Positions 24,927 to 34,150 of a stretch of DNA of 64,000 nt are shown here, piece after piece (positions within the stretch are counted from its first letter, which is position 1; each line of letters starts with the position of its first letter). Position numbers and translations under genes: made by a program. Below the pieces are notes generated by a model, which saw only the letters and a program-made list of their open reading frames with translations, searched no databases and had not been told where the DNA came from. Origin of the DNA: Limnohabitans sp. 2KL-27 (GTDB lineage: Bacteria > Pseudomonadota > Gammaproteobacteria > Burkholderiales > Burkholderiaceae_C). The DNA lies in the NCBI RefSeq assembly GCF_001269345.1, contig NZ_CXOP01000002.1:558853-622852 (forward strand), read 5' to 3'.

Positions 24927-25568
24927 ATGTTGCAATACCAAACCATTCCCGTCACGCCATTCCAGCAAAACTGCTCTCTGATTTGGGACGACCAGACCCT
25001 GCAGGCGGCGGTGGTGGATCCGGGGGGAGATTTGGATGTGTTGCTGGGGGCCGCCCAACGTCTGGGCCTCAAGCTCGAGCAGATTTGGATCACCCATGGT
25101 CATCTGGACCATGCCTCGGGCACCGCCGATTTGGCCGAACAGTTGGGGGGTCTGCCGATCATCGGACCGCATCCGGCAGACCAGTTCTGGATTGATGGCT
25201 TGCCTGCTGCGGCAGCTGCCTACGGTTTCCCACCTGCGCGCGTTTTCAAGCCCACGCGCTGGCTGGCCGATGGGGATACCGTGACCTTGGGTGCGCACAC
25301 TTTGCAGGTGCGCCATTGCCCTGGGCACACGCCTGGCCATGTGGTGTTTTATTCACCTGAGATCAAGCGAGCGTTTGTGGGTGATGTGCTGTTTGCGGGC
25401 AGCATTGGCCGCACTGATTTCCCGCAAGGCAACCACGACGATTTGATCGCCAGCATCACCGCGCGTTTGTGGCCCATGGGCAATGACACGGTGTTCATTC
25501 CTGGTCATGGCCCTGAGAGCACGTTTGGTCGTGAACGACAGTCCAACCCTTACGTGGGTGGGACCTGA
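24927..25568 (+). CDS. MBL-fold hydrolase (glyoxalase II/YcbL-like)
   Basis: A 213-residue metallo-beta-lactamase-fold hydrolase. The metal motif THGHLDH (H57, H59, D61, H62) is complete, with further ligands in HCPGHTPGH, VGDVLF and the terminal IPGHGPEST. Length and motifs match the YcbL type-II glyoxalase group, which hydrolyses S-lactoylglutathione-like thioesters in the cytoplasm. The start at 24927 gives the conserved MLQYQTIPVTPFQQNC N-terminus and probably a leaderless transcript. It converges on the M48 protease gene. Confidence 0.92.
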   Translation: MLQYQTIPVTPFQQNCSLIWDDQTLQAAVVDPGGDLDVLLGAAQRLGLKLEQIWITHGHLDHASGTADLAEQLGGLPIIGPHPADQFWIDGLPAAAAAYGFPPARVFKPTRWLADGDTVTLGAHTLQVRHCPGHTPGHVVFYSPEIKRAFVGDVLFAGSIGRTDFPQGNHDDLIASITARLWPMGNDTVFIPGHGPESTFGRERQSNPYVGGT

Positions 25569-25574
25569 ATCGGG

Positions 25575-26456
25575 TCAGCCCCGGCGGGCTTGCTCGTAAA
25601 GGTGCTGGACTTTGGGCAAGTTGGCTTCGAGTTCCTGAATTCGGTTGGTCCCGCTGGGGTGCGTCGACAGGAATGAGGGGCTGCCATTGCTGCTGGCCGC
25701 TTGCATTTTTTGCCACAGGCTCACGCTGGCTTCGGGCTTGTAACCACCTCGTGCGGCGATCTCCAAGCCCACCAAGTCAGATTCGGTTTCGTCATCACGG
25801 CTGTATTTCAGCGTGAGCAATTGCGTGCCCAGGTTCGCCGCCACATCGCCCAAAGAGCCCAACCCCAGCAGTTGAGAAGCAATGGACAGGCCAATGCTGG
25901 TGGCCTGGCTCTTGGCCAGACGTTCACGCGCGTGTTCGCGCAGGGCATGCGCCATCTCGTGCCCCATGATCATGGCCACTTCGTCGTCGTTGAGCTTCAG
26001 TTGGTCCAAGATCCCGGTGTAAAAAGCGATCTTGCCGCCGGGCATGCACCAGGCGTTGATTTGTTTGCTGCCAATCAGGTTCACTTGCCACTTCCAGTCA
26101 CGCGAACGCGGGTTCCATGACGCCGTGTGCGGGATGAGTTTTTCCGCGATGGTGTGCAAGCGTTGCAGTTGCGGGTGACCATCGGGGGCCAGTGCGCCTT
26201 TGGCGCGGGCATCGGCCAGAACTTGTGTGTACTGCTGCCGTGCTGAAGTTTCCAGCGTTTCGGCCGGGACCAATTTGCGCAAGCCGGAAGAAGAACCCAC
26301 GTCCACCTGCGCCAAAGCCGAGCCGGCGGCCGAGGCCCCTGCCGCCAACAAAAAGGCACGCCGGGCTTGCCAGCGCGGCGAGGCATCGGCCGATCCACTG
26401 GAAGAGGGACCGTTCGGAGGATTTTTGAGGTCACAGAGCAGGCACATGGTGTGCAA
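25575..26456 (-). CDS. M48-family metallopeptidase, exported
   Basis: A 293-residue zinc protease with the HEMAH active site in the middle (MIMGHEMAHALREHARERL) and the downstream third zinc ligand region ETESDLVGLEIAARGGY. The N-terminus has a basic stretch and hydrophobic segment (RRAFLLAAGASAAGSALAQ), a likely signal peptide preceded by an odd Cys-containing 25-residue extension, so the start could be further in. Family members (YcaL/LoiP/BepA group) act in periplasmic quality control of outer-membrane proteins. It is monocistronic. Confidence 0.9.
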   Translation of the reverse strand: MHTMCLLCDLKNPPNGPSSSGSADASPRWQARRAFLLAAGASAAGSALAQVDVGSSSGLRKLVPAETLETSARQQYTQVLADARAKGALAPDGHPQLQRLHTIAEKLIPHTASWNPRSRDWKWQVNLIGSKQINAWCMPGGKIAFYTGILDQLKLNDDEVAMIMGHEMAHALREHARERLAKSQATSIGLSIASQLLGLGSLGDVAANLGTQLLTLKYSRDDETESDLVGLEIAARGGYKPEASVSLWQKMQAASSNGSPSFLSTHPSGTNRIQELEANLPKVQHLYEQARRG

Positions 26457-26516
26457 ATGATAGCGGCTTGCCCAACTTCAAGGTGTCAGGCCCTTTGGGT
26501 CGGCCGATAATGGCGC

Positions 26517-27860
26517 ATGGCTGAAACTGCAACCCCTTTTGAACAAGCCCCCCCGAGCACGGTGCGCACCTGGCGCGAGGCGCTGCGCCTGTACTTGCAG
26601 CCCGCCAGCTTGCGCATGTTGGCGCTGGGCTTTGCGGCGGGCTTGCCGCTGCTGTTGGTGCTGGGCACGCTCAGTTTTCGGTTGCGCGAGGCGGGCATTG
26701 ACCGCAGCACCATTGGTTATCTCAGCTGGGTCGGTCTGGCGTATGGCTTGAAATGGATGTGGGCCCCGCTGGTCGACCGCATGCCCATACCTTGGCTCAC
26801 ACGCCAACTGGGGCGCAGGCGCAGCTGGCTGCTGGTGTCGCAGCTCGTCATCGCGCTCGGGCTGGTGGGCATGGCGCTCAATGACCCATCGCAACTGCTT
26901 GGCCCTTTGGTGGCCTGCGCCTTGGCCGTGGCGGTGGCTTCGGCCACGCAAGACATTGCGCTGGACGCCTACCGCATCGAATCGGCCGAGGTGAACGCGC
27001 AAGCCGCCTTGGCGGCCAGTTACCAGACGGGGTATCGCCTCGCCATGATCTGGGCCGGGGCCGGTGTGTTGTGGGTGGCGGCTTGGGCCCAAGGCGAGCA
27101 AGCCACAGGCTATATGCAATCGGCTTGGCAAGCGGCTTATCTGGTCATGGCACTGAGCATGCTGCCGGGCATGGCGGTGGTGCTGGCTTCGCCCGAGCCT
27201 GTGCCTGCCCCTTTTGCACCAGCCCGCAACCTGCTCGAGTGGCTCCAGGGTGCGGTGGTCCAGCCTTTTGCCGATTTTTGGTTGCGCTACCGCTGGCAAG
27301 CGGTGCTGTTGTTGGCCTTGATCGCGGTCTACCGCATCAGCGACGTGGTCATGGGCATCATGGCCAACCCGTTTTACGTGGACATGGGCTTCACCAAGAC
27401 CGAAGTGGCCAGTGTGACCAAGGTGTACGGCGTCATCATGACCTTGGTGGGTGCGTTTGTGGGCGGTGTGCTGTCGGCTCGGTTGGGCGTCATGCGGGTG
27501 CTCATGCTGGGCGCGGCGCTCAGTGCAGCCAGCAATTTGCTGTTTGTCTGGCTCAGTGGCGTGGGCCACGACGTGCAGGCGCTGGTCTGGGTGATTTCGG
27601 CCGACAACCTGGCCAGCGGCATCGCTTCGGCCGCCTTCATCGCCTATTTGTCATCGCTGACCAACATCAGTTATTCGGCCACGCAATACGCGCTGCTCAG
27701 CTCCATGATGCTGTTGTTGCCCAAGTTCATTGCCGGGTTTTCGGGTGATTTTGTCGACGCCCACGGCTATGCCAGCTTCTTCACGGCCACAGCCTGGTTG
27801 GGCGTGCCGGTGCTGCTGCTGGTGGCGCTGGCCTCGCGGGTGCATGCGCGCAAGGCTTGA
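26517..27860 (+). CDS. AmpG-like MFS transporter
   Basis: A 447-residue major-facilitator protein with 12 or more hydrophobic helices. The first helices carry LGFAAGLPLLLVLGTLSFRL and the loop RMPIPWLTRQLGRRRSW, and the ATQDIALDAYRIE segment near residue 142 is characteristic of AmpG, the inner-membrane permease importing anhydro-muropeptides for recycling. It diverges from the M48 gene over 60 bp. Substrate assignment comes from family resemblance. Confidence 0.9.
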   Translation: MAETATPFEQAPPSTVRTWREALRLYLQPASLRMLALGFAAGLPLLLVLGTLSFRLREAGIDRSTIGYLSWVGLAYGLKWMWAPLVDRMPIPWLTRQLGRRRSWLLVSQLVIALGLVGMALNDPSQLLGPLVACALAVAVASATQDIALDAYRIESAEVNAQAALAASYQTGYRLAMIWAGAGVLWVAAWAQGEQATGYMQSAWQAAYLVMALSMLPGMAVVLASPEPVPAPFAPARNLLEWLQGAVVQPFADFWLRYRWQAVLLLALIAVYRISDVVMGIMANPFYVDMGFTKTEVASVTKVYGVIMTLVGAFVGGVLSARLGVMRVLMLGAALSAASNLLFVWLSGVGHDVQALVWVISADNLASGIASAAFIAYLSSLTNISYSATQYALLSSMMLLLPKFIAGFSGDFVDAHGYASFFTATAWLGVPVLLLVALASRVHARKA

Positions 27861-27952
27861 AGCCATTGCTCGCCGGTTTGGCTGGGCCCAGGATTTACCC
27901 AGCTTTACAAAACCGAAACTCTGGGCACTTCGGCTTGGAGGATGATCACCCC

Positions 27953-28654
27953 ATGCAACAACTTTTGATGATCGAAGACGATGTGCGCTTGGCGGGCATG
28001 GTGGCAGATTACCTGGGGCAAAACGGCTTTGCCGTGGTGCACTCGCCCGACGCCCACAGCGGCCTGGCCCGTTTGCAAACGCCGGGCGTGGACTTGGTCA
28101 TCCTGGACCTGATGCTGCCCGACATGGATGGCCTGCAGGTTTGCCAGCGCATCCGCGCCCTGCCTGGCAGCACAGGCCAGGTGCCGGTGCTCATGCTCAC
28201 GGCCAAAGGTGACCCCATGGACCGCATCATTGGCCTTGAAATGGGGGCCGACGATTACCTGCCCAAGCCCTTTGAGCCACGCGAGTTGCTGGCCCGCATC
28301 AAGGCCATCTTGCGTCGCAAAAATAACGGGAACGACACGCCCCCACAGCGCATGCAATTTGGCTCGCTGGAGATTGACCGCGATGCCCGCCGCGTCAGCG
28401 TCAAGGGGCAGGACTGCGAGCTGACCTCGTACCAATACGACTTGCTGGTGGCGCTGGCCGAACGCGCCGGGCGCGTGCTCACGCGCGACCAGATCATGGA
28501 GGCCGTGCGGGGCCGCGAACTCGAAGCCTTTGACCGCTCCATCGACGTGCACATGGGCCGCATCCGTGCCGCCATCGAGGCCGACCCCAAAGCGCCGCAA
28601 CGCATCCTCACCGTGCGCGGTGTGGGTTATGTGTTTGCCCGCCAGCAAGACTGA
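27953..28654 (+). CDS. OmpR-family response regulator
   Basis: A 233-residue two-component regulator with a receiver domain (acidic IEDD at 7-10, phospho-acceptor Asp52 in VILDLMLPDMDG, Lys in LTAKGD) and a C-terminal winged-helix DNA-binding domain (about 135-230; SYQYDLLVALAERAGRVLTR). The sensor kinase gene follows after 9 nt and is its partner. The ATG at 27953 gives the canonical MIEDD-proximal N-terminus; the longer frame to 27857 is noncoding leader. The signal sensed is unknown. Confidence 0.95.
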   Translation: MQQLLMIEDDVRLAGMVADYLGQNGFAVVHSPDAHSGLARLQTPGVDLVILDLMLPDMDGLQVCQRIRALPGSTGQVPVLMLTAKGDPMDRIIGLEMGADDYLPKPFEPRELLARIKAILRRKNNGNDTPPQRMQFGSLEIDRDARRVSVKGQDCELTSYQYDLLVALAERAGRVLTRDQIMEAVRGRELEAFDRSIDVHMGRIRAAIEADPKAPQRILTVRGVGYVFARQQD

Positions 28655-28663
28655 GCGCCGATC

Positions 28664-29977
28664 ATGCCCATTCGCAGTTTCTCGCGCCAGTGGTCACGCC
28701 ACCTGTACTTGCGCATCTGGCTGGCCGTGGTGGTGGGCGTGGCGCTGCTCATGCTGTTGGTGGGTTGGGCCTGGCGCGCCACGGTCGAGCACCATGCCGC
28801 GCCGCCAGCGCCGCGTGAATGGGTGGTGTTGAACGCCAACGGCGATGTGCTGGCCAGCACCACCCGGGCCGGGCCGGGCGCACCTTTGGTCTTTGATGTG
28901 CCCTTGCCCGACGGTCAAACCCTGCCTCTGCAAGTGCAGCGCAGCGGCGAGCGATCGGCCGAGCGGCCCCATGCCCCCGCTGCGCATGGCATGCCTGGCA
29001 TGGGGCTCGGCCCGAACGGCCGTTTGCCGCCACATTGGCGCCAGGACATGCCTTGGTGGGCCAAGCCTTCAGGTTTTTTCTGGATGCTCGGCCTCATTGG
29101 GCTGGCTGTGGCGCTGGGTCTGTACCCGGTGGTGCGCAGGCTGACGCAGCGTCTTGAGGGCCTGCAGCGCGGCGTGCAGCGTTGGGGCGAGGGCGACTTG
29201 TCGGTGCGCGTGACGGTGCAAGGCGACGACGAGGTGGCCGACCTGTCCGAGCGCTTCAACGCGGCGGCCGAGCGCATCGAAGGCCTGATGGCCTCGCAAA
29301 AGTCATTGCTGGCCAACGCCTCGCACGAGTTGCGCTCGCCGCTGGCCCGCATTCGCATGGGCTTGGAGCTGATGAACGGCCCGGCGGATTCAGACGCATG
29401 GGCACGCAGTCGGGCCGAAATTTTGCGCAACATGGCTGAACTGGACCAGCTGATCGACGAGATCTTGCTGGCCAGCCGCTTGAACGCCAAGGAGGCCGAC
29501 ATCGGTACCGTGGAGGCGGTGGATCTGGTGGGCCTGTGCGCCGAAGAGTGCGCGCGGGTCAGCGCAAGGCTGGATGTCCCCGAAGGCCTGGCCCAGCTCG
29601 AAGTACCCGGCGTGGCCAAACTGCTGCGCCGGATGGTGCGCAATCTGCTGGAAAACGCCCGCCGTTATGGCGCCAGCAGCCAAGCTGCTCTGCAGGGCAA
29701 TGGCATTGTGCTGTGCTTGAAGCCCCAAGGTGGACGGGTTCACATCGAGGTCGGTGACCATGGACCTGGCGTGCCCCCCGCCTACCGAGATCGGATCTTT
29801 GAGCCGTTTTTCCGTTTGCCCGGGACCAGCGAGCGCGTTGGCGGCGTGGGTTTGGGGCTGTCGCTGGTCAAATCGATTGCCGAGCGCCACGGCGGATGGG
29901 TGCGGTGCGCAGACCGAGCCGGTGGTGGTGCTTGCTTCGAGGTGAGTTTGCCCCAAAGCAAAACGGCGAACACCTGA
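28664..29977 (+). CDS. Sensor histidine kinase
   Basis: A 437-residue membrane kinase partner of the upstream response regulator. Membrane helix 1 spans about 18-38 and helix 2 about 137-157, enclosing a short periplasmic domain that ends in a His/Met/Pro-rich stretch (about 102-128), which might bind metal. A HAMP linker follows (about 158-210), then the H box ASHELRSPLARIR with the phospho-His at 221, the N box RNLLENARRYG and G boxes GDHGPGVP and GGVGLGLSLVKS. Its stop codon sits in the loop of a terminator hairpin. Confidence 0.93.
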   Translation: MPIRSFSRQWSRHLYLRIWLAVVVGVALLMLLVGWAWRATVEHHAAPPAPREWVVLNANGDVLASTTRAGPGAPLVFDVPLPDGQTLPLQVQRSGERSAERPHAPAAHGMPGMGLGPNGRLPPHWRQDMPWWAKPSGFFWMLGLIGLAVALGLYPVVRRLTQRLEGLQRGVQRWGEGDLSVRVTVQGDDEVADLSERFNAAAERIEGLMASQKSLLANASHELRSPLARIRMGLELMNGPADSDAWARSRAEILRNMAELDQLIDEILLASRLNAKEADIGTVEAVDLVGLCAEECARVSARLDVPEGLAQLEVPGVAKLLRRMVRNLLENARRYGASSQAALQGNGIVLCLKPQGGRVHIEVGDHGPGVPPAYRDRIFEPFFRLPGTSERVGGVGLGLSLVKSIAERHGGWVRCADRAGGGACFEVSLPQSKTANT

Positions 29978-29988
29978 GTGTTCGCCGT
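29963..29988. terminator. Bidirectional hairpin terminator overlapping the kinase stop codon
   Basis: A perfect 11-bp stem (ACGGCGAACAC/GTGTTCGCCGT) whose 4-nt loop contains the TGA stop of the kinase gene. The AAAA on the left gives a U-run for minus-strand transcripts arriving from the radA-ilvE operon; the plus-strand side lacks Ts, so it works mainly for the minus strand. Confidence 0.7.
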
Positions 29989-30027
29989 GGGGCGGCTGCG
30001 CCATCGCCTGTTTGCGCCGCGCGGGAA

Positions 30028-30234
30028 TCAGTGGTGGTGCCCTACCACTTCCCCTGCTTTCATTTTGTAAACCGTGCCGCAATAGGGGCACTTGGCTTCA
30101 CCGGTTTTGGCCACATCCAAGTAGACCTTGGGGTGGCTGTTCCAGAGTTTCATGTCGGCTTTGGGGCTGGGACAAAACACACCGCCTTGGGGGTTCAGGT
30201 CGGTGGCCAGCAGTTCAACAGCTTGGGTGCTCAT
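30028..30234 (-). CDS. zf-CHCC zinc-finger protein
   Basis: A 68-residue protein with the CHCC-type zinc-binding pattern: FCPSP, then the His of NSHPKVYLDV, then CPYCGTVYKM, and a His-rich tail GHHH. This is the PF10276 (NDUFS6-like) family, small conserved betaproteobacterial proteins of uncertain function, often next to ilvE. The ATG at 30234 overlaps the ilvE 3' end closely (11 nt apart) and they share a transcript. Confidence 0.9.
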   Translation of the reverse strand: MSTQAVELLATDLNPQGGVFCPSPKADMKLWNSHPKVYLDVAKTGEAKCPYCGTVYKMKAGEVVGHHH

Positions 30235-30245
30235 GCTGGCCTTCC

Positions 30246-31196
30246 TCAAACCAAGGTCAGCCAGTGGGCGTATTTCGGGTTACGGCCGTTGACGATGTCA
30301 AAAAATGCGCTCTGGATTTTTTCGGTGATCGGGCCACGGCTGCCCACGTAGCCTTCTTTGCCCAGTTCGATGCGGTCGAGTTCGCGAATGGGCGTCACTT
30401 CGGCGGCGGTGCCGGTGAAGAAGGCTTCGTCGGCGATGTAGACCTCATCGCGGGTGATCCGCTTTTGCACGATCTCCAGACCCAGGTCTTTGGCAATGTG
30501 GAAGACGGTGTTGCGGGTGATGCCGTTCAAGGCGCCGGCCGACAAGTCGGGCGTATAGATCACGCCGTTCTTGACCACAAAGATGTTCTCGCCTGCGCCT
30601 TCTGACACAAAGCCCGAGGTGTCGAGCAGCAGGGCTTCGTCGTAACCCTCGTCGGTCACTTCCATGTTGGCCAAAATGGAGTTGGTGTAGTTGCTCACCG
30701 CTTTGGCCTGCGTCATGGTGATGTTGACGTGGTGGCGGGTGTAGCTGCTGGTTTTGACGCGGATGCCGCGCTTCATGCCTTCTTCGCCCAAATAGGCGCC
30801 CCACGTCCAGGCGGCCACCATCAGATGGATGGTGTTGCCCTTGGGGCTGACGCCCAGCTTTTTGTCGCCAATCCAGGTCAAGGGGCGAATGTAGCCCGAT
30901 TCCAGCTTGTTCTCGCGCACCACGGCACGTTGGGCTTCGTTGACCTGCGCTGGGGTGAAGGGGATGGCCATGCGCAAAATTTTGGCGCTGTTGAACAGGC
31001 GCTCGGTGTGCTCTTGCAGGCGGAAGATGGCGGTGCCTTGCTCGGTTTTGTAGGCGCGCACGCCTTCAAAAGCACCGCAGCCGTAGTGCAAGGTGTGGCT
31101 CAGCACATGGATCTTGGCATCGCGCCAATCCACCATCTGGCCGTCCATCCAGATTTTGCCGTCACGGTCTGACATGGAGGGAATGACAACGCTCAT
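30246..31196 (-). CDS. ilvE: Branched-chain amino acid aminotransferase
   Basis: A 316-residue class IV PLP aminotransferase catalysing the last step of Ile, Leu and Val synthesis (or the first of their breakdown). Recognisable are the LHYGCGAFEGVRAY opening, the catalytic Lys region TQAKAVSNYTNS, and EGAGENIFVVK with GITRNTV in the cofactor site. Length matches E. coli IlvE (about 309). ATG 31196 is chosen; a second ATG at 31175 (MSDRDGK) is possible. It lies in a minus-strand run radA, hypothetical, ilvE, zf-CHCC. Confidence 0.95.
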   Translation of the reverse strand: MSVVIPSMSDRDGKIWMDGQMVDWRDAKIHVLSHTLHYGCGAFEGVRAYKTEQGTAIFRLQEHTERLFNSAKILRMAIPFTPAQVNEAQRAVVRENKLESGYIRPLTWIGDKKLGVSPKGNTIHLMVAAWTWGAYLGEEGMKRGIRVKTSSYTRHHVNITMTQAKAVSNYTNSILANMEVTDEGYDEALLLDTSGFVSEGAGENIFVVKNGVIYTPDLSAGALNGITRNTVFHIAKDLGLEIVQKRITRDEVYIADEAFFTGTAAEVTPIRELDRIELGKEGYVGSRGPITEKIQSAFFDIVNGRNPKYAHWLTLV

Positions 31197-31243
31197 GAAA
31201 GTGTCCTTTGAAGTAGCTGCAATAAACAGGGTTGGCGAGGATT

Positions 31244-31645
31244 TTAAGGGTTTGGCTCTTCGGGGCGTGCCAGTGTCCATTCGGTCAACTTGCCGCCCAC
31301 AAAAGTACAGGTCACCACCGATTCGCTGGTGTCGGTCCAGGTGTAGACCTCGGGTTGGGCGTCTTTTTCGGATAAAAGTTTGCCCAAAGAGCGTGTCATC
31401 GCGATCACGTGCATCAAATTGACGCCTTTTTTCAGCTTGGCGTTGAGCATCACGGCGCTGGCCACATGGCCGATGGGCCGGTTGGCGGCTTTTTTCAGGA
31501 TGGTGACCAAGCGCGTGAAGTGCAGCAGCACCCACATGACCACACCGCCCACGGCCAGGGCAATGCCCGCCCACTGAAAAGCCTGCCAGGCCCCCACAGT
31601 GAACACGACGATGGCCAGCGGAGTCAGTATTTTGGTGAAATTCAT
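31244..31645 (-). CDS. Conserved hypothetical membrane protein
   Basis: A 133-residue protein with two hydrophobic helices at the N-terminus (about residues 8-25 and 27-45), then a basic linker and a small soluble domain with the strand pattern QPEVYTWTDTSESVVTCTF. It is probably an inner-membrane protein with a cytoplasmic C-terminal domain. Located between radA and ilvE on the same strand, 45 bp from radA. I do not recognise a family with certainty. Confidence 0.8.
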   Translation of the reverse strand: MNFTKILTPLAIVVFTVGAWQAFQWAGIALAVGGVVMWVLLHFTRLVTILKKAANRPIGHVASAVMLNAKLKKGVNLMHVIAMTRSLGKLLSEKDAQPEVYTWTDTSESVVTCTFVGGKLTEWTLARPEEPNP

Positions 31646-31690
31646 GGGGGCAGATTGTGCCCTGATTGCCCGGTCATTTCCGCAGGGGCC

Positions 31691-33076
31691 TCAGTCCAAA
31701 CCTCGCACCACCTGCATGGCTTCTTCGATGCGCTCGACCGGGTAGATGGTCAGGCCCTCGAAGGCCTTGTCGTTTTTCTTGGGGGCGTTGGCTTTGGGCA
31801 CCACCGCCACCTTGAAGCCCAGCTTGGCCGCTTCTTTCAGGCGGTCTTGTCCGCGTGGGGCGGGGCGCACTTCGCCCGCCAGGCCCACTTCGCCAAAGGC
31901 AATGAAGCCCTTGGGCAAGGCTTTGCCGCGCAGGCTGCTGGTGATCGCCAGCATCACGGCCAGGTCGGCCGCCGGCTCGCTGATGCGCACGCCGCCCACC
32001 GCGTTGACAAACACGTCTTGGTCCATGCAGGCCACGCCCGCATGGCGGTGCAGCACCGCCAGCAGCATGGCCAGGCGGTCGCGGTCCAGGCCCACCGACA
32101 GACGGCGTGGGCTGGGGCCACCGCTGTCCACCAAGGCCTGAATTTCCACCAACAGCGGGCGGGTGCCTTCGAGCGTGACCATCACGCAACTGCCGGGCAC
32201 GGGCTCGGCGTGTTGGCTCAAAAAGATGGCACTCGGGTTGCTCACGCCTTTGAGGCCCTTTTCAGTCATGGCGAACACGCCAATTTCGTTCACCGCACCA
32301 AAGCGGTTTTTGATGGCGCGGATCAGGCGGAAGTTCGAATGCGTGTCGCCCTCAAAGTAGAGCACCGTGTCCACCATGTGTTCCAGCACGCGTGGGCCTG
32401 CCAGCGCGCCTTCTTTCGTGACGTGGCCCACCAGCACGATGGTGGTGCCGGTGGCTTTGGCCGTGCGCGTCAGGTGCGCCGCGCATTCGCGCACCTGTGC
32501 CACCGAGCCGGGGGCGCTGGTCAATTGGTCTGAATAGACCGTCTGGATCGAGTCGATGATGGCGATGCCCGGCTGGCGAGATTGCAGGGTGTGCAGGATC
32601 TTTTCAAGCTGGATCTCGGGCAGCACCGGCACTTGCGAGTCGGGCAGGCCCAGACGGCGCGAGCGCATGGCCACTTGCGCGCCGCTTTCTTCGCCCGTCA
32701 CATACAGGGTTTGCATGCCACTGCGTTGCAATGCGTCCACCGCCTGCAGCAGCAAGGTGGATTTGCCAATGCCCGGGTCGCCGCCGATCAGCACCACACC
32801 GCCTTCGACCATGCCGCCGCCCAGCACCCGATCGAGCTCGTCAATGCCGGTGGGGTGGCGTTCAAAATCGGCCGCTTCAATTTGAGCCAGGGGCAGCACC
32901 TCGGAGGTGGGGGCCAGCGAGGCATGGACCGAGCCAAAGCGGTTTTTCCCGGCGGCGGGCTCGCTGGATCCTTCGATCAAGGTGTTCCAGGCGTTGCAGC
33001 TGGGGCATTTGCCCATCCAGCGGGCACTGGTGCCGCCGCATTCGGTGCAGGTGAATATCGATTTGTCTTTGGCCAT
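31691..33076 (-). CDS. radA: DNA repair protein RadA
   Basis: A 461-residue RadA (Sms), a DnaB-like branch-migration helicase acting in homologous recombination. It has the N-terminal zinc finger (CTECGG then CPSCNAW), the RecA-like ATPase with Walker A GGDPGIGKST, the diagnostic KNRFG motif (AIKNRFGAVNEIG) and a C-terminal Lon-protease-like domain (ALPKGFIAFGEVGLAGEVRP). I chose the ATG at 33076 because the zinc finger should be at the N-terminus; the frame to 33106 adds ten unneeded residues. Confidence 0.96.
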   Translation of the reverse strand: MAKDKSIFTCTECGGTSARWMGKCPSCNAWNTLIEGSSEPAAGKNRFGSVHASLAPTSEVLPLAQIEAADFERHPTGIDELDRVLGGGMVEGGVVLIGGDPGIGKSTLLLQAVDALQRSGMQTLYVTGEESGAQVAMRSRRLGLPDSQVPVLPEIQLEKILHTLQSRQPGIAIIDSIQTVYSDQLTSAPGSVAQVRECAAHLTRTAKATGTTIVLVGHVTKEGALAGPRVLEHMVDTVLYFEGDTHSNFRLIRAIKNRFGAVNEIGVFAMTEKGLKGVSNPSAIFLSQHAEPVPGSCVMVTLEGTRPLLVEIQALVDSGGPSPRRLSVGLDRDRLAMLLAVLHRHAGVACMDQDVFVNAVGGVRISEPAADLAVMLAITSSLRGKALPKGFIAFGEVGLAGEVRPAPRGQDRLKEAAKLGFKVAVVPKANAPKKNDKAFEGLTIYPVERIEEAMQVVRGLD

Positions 33077-33106
33077 GCAGCGATTGTGCCTTTGAGATCG
33101 CGCCAC

Positions 33107-34150
33107 TCAGCGCCAGGCGTTGACCATTTCTCGGGTGATGTCGGCAGCGCTCAGGCTGCGCGCGGTGGCGGCGTTTTGACCCGACCACAGGGGGGTGAAG
33201 TCGCTCAAGCCCCGAGCCTCGGCTGCGGCACGCAAGGGGGCAATGGCTGCTGTGGCCAGTGGAAACGCCGGGGCCGCGGGGTTCAAGGCGCCGAGTTCGC
33301 GCATCAAGCGGTTGACGATGCCGCGCGCTGGGCGGCCGCTGAACAAGCGTGTGAGGGCCGTGTGCTGCGCCTCGGGCGATTGCAAGGCCGCCCGGTGCAG
33401 CGCGCTGGTGGTGGCCTCGTGGCTGCACAAATAAGCCGTGCCGATTTGCACACCGGCCGCGCCCAGCGCTTGGGCTGCAGCCACGCCTGGGGCCGAACCA
33501 ATGCCGCCAGCGGCGATCACGGGCAGTTGCACGGCCTGAACGATTTGGGGCAACAGCGCTAACGTGCCCATTTGGGTGCTCAGGTCATCGGTCAAAAACA
33601 TGCCCCGGTGCCCGCCCGCTTCCAAGCCTTGGGCGATCACGGCATCCGCGCCATTCGCTTGCAGCCAGACGGCTTCTTGCACCGTGGTGGCCGATGACAG
33701 CACCAGACTGCCCCAACTTTTCACACGGGCCAATAAATCGGGCGCTGGCAGGCCAAAGTGAAAGCTGACCACCGCCGGACGAAAGGCCTCCAGCACATCG
33801 GCACTGTCGTGACCAAAGGGCACGCGGCCTGCGCCGCTGGGCATGTGGGCTGGGTCCAGGCCCATGCCGCGGTAATAGGGCGACAAAACCTGTTGCCAGG
33901 TGGCTTCCTGCACAGGATCTGCGGCCGGCGGGCTGTGGCAAAAGAAGTTGACGTTGTAAGGCCGATCGGTCACGCTGCCCAGGGCTTGCAGTTCGGCCTG
34001 CAAGCTTTCGGGGGTGAGCATGGCGGCCGCCAAAGATCCCAAGCCACCCGCTTCGCAGACGGCGGCTGTCAGTCGGTGGTCTTGCACGCCGGCCATGGGG
34101 GCCTGAATCACGGGTGCTGCAAGACGAGAAAGCAAATCGGCAAAAGACAT
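33107..34150 (-). CDS. Nitronate monooxygenase / NPD-family flavoprotein
   Basis: A 347-residue FMN-dependent TIM-barrel protein of the 2-nitropropane dioxygenase family. The N-terminus PVIQAPMAGVQDHRLTAAV, the central GADAVIAQGLEAGGHRG with the family's flavin-site His, and the phosphate-binding PVIAAGGIGSAPGVAAA are all present. Family members oxidise alkyl nitronates such as propionate 3-nitronate. It is upstream of radA (31 bp) on the same strand and may share its transcript. Confidence 0.92.
   Translation of the reverse strand: MSFADLLSRLAAPVIQAPMAGVQDHRLTAAVCEAGGLGSLAAAMLTPESLQAELQALGSVTDRPYNVNFFCHSPPAADPVQEATWQQVLSPYYRGMGLDPAHMPSGAGRVPFGHDSADVLEAFRPAVVSFHFGLPAPDLLARVKSWGSLVLSSATTVQEAVWLQANGADAVIAQGLEAGGHRGMFLTDDLSTQMGTLALLPQIVQAVQLPVIAAGGIGSAPGVAAAQALGAAGVQIGTAYLCSHEATTSALHRAALQSPEAQHTALTRLFSGRPARGIVNRLMRELGALNPAAPAFPLATAAIAPLRAAAEARGLSDFTPLWSGQNAATARSLSAADITREMVNAWR

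Noticed and set aside
26478..27569. 363-residue minus-strand frame
   Set aside because: Antisense to the AmpG-like transporter; Gln/His/Arg-rich without hydrophobic segments.
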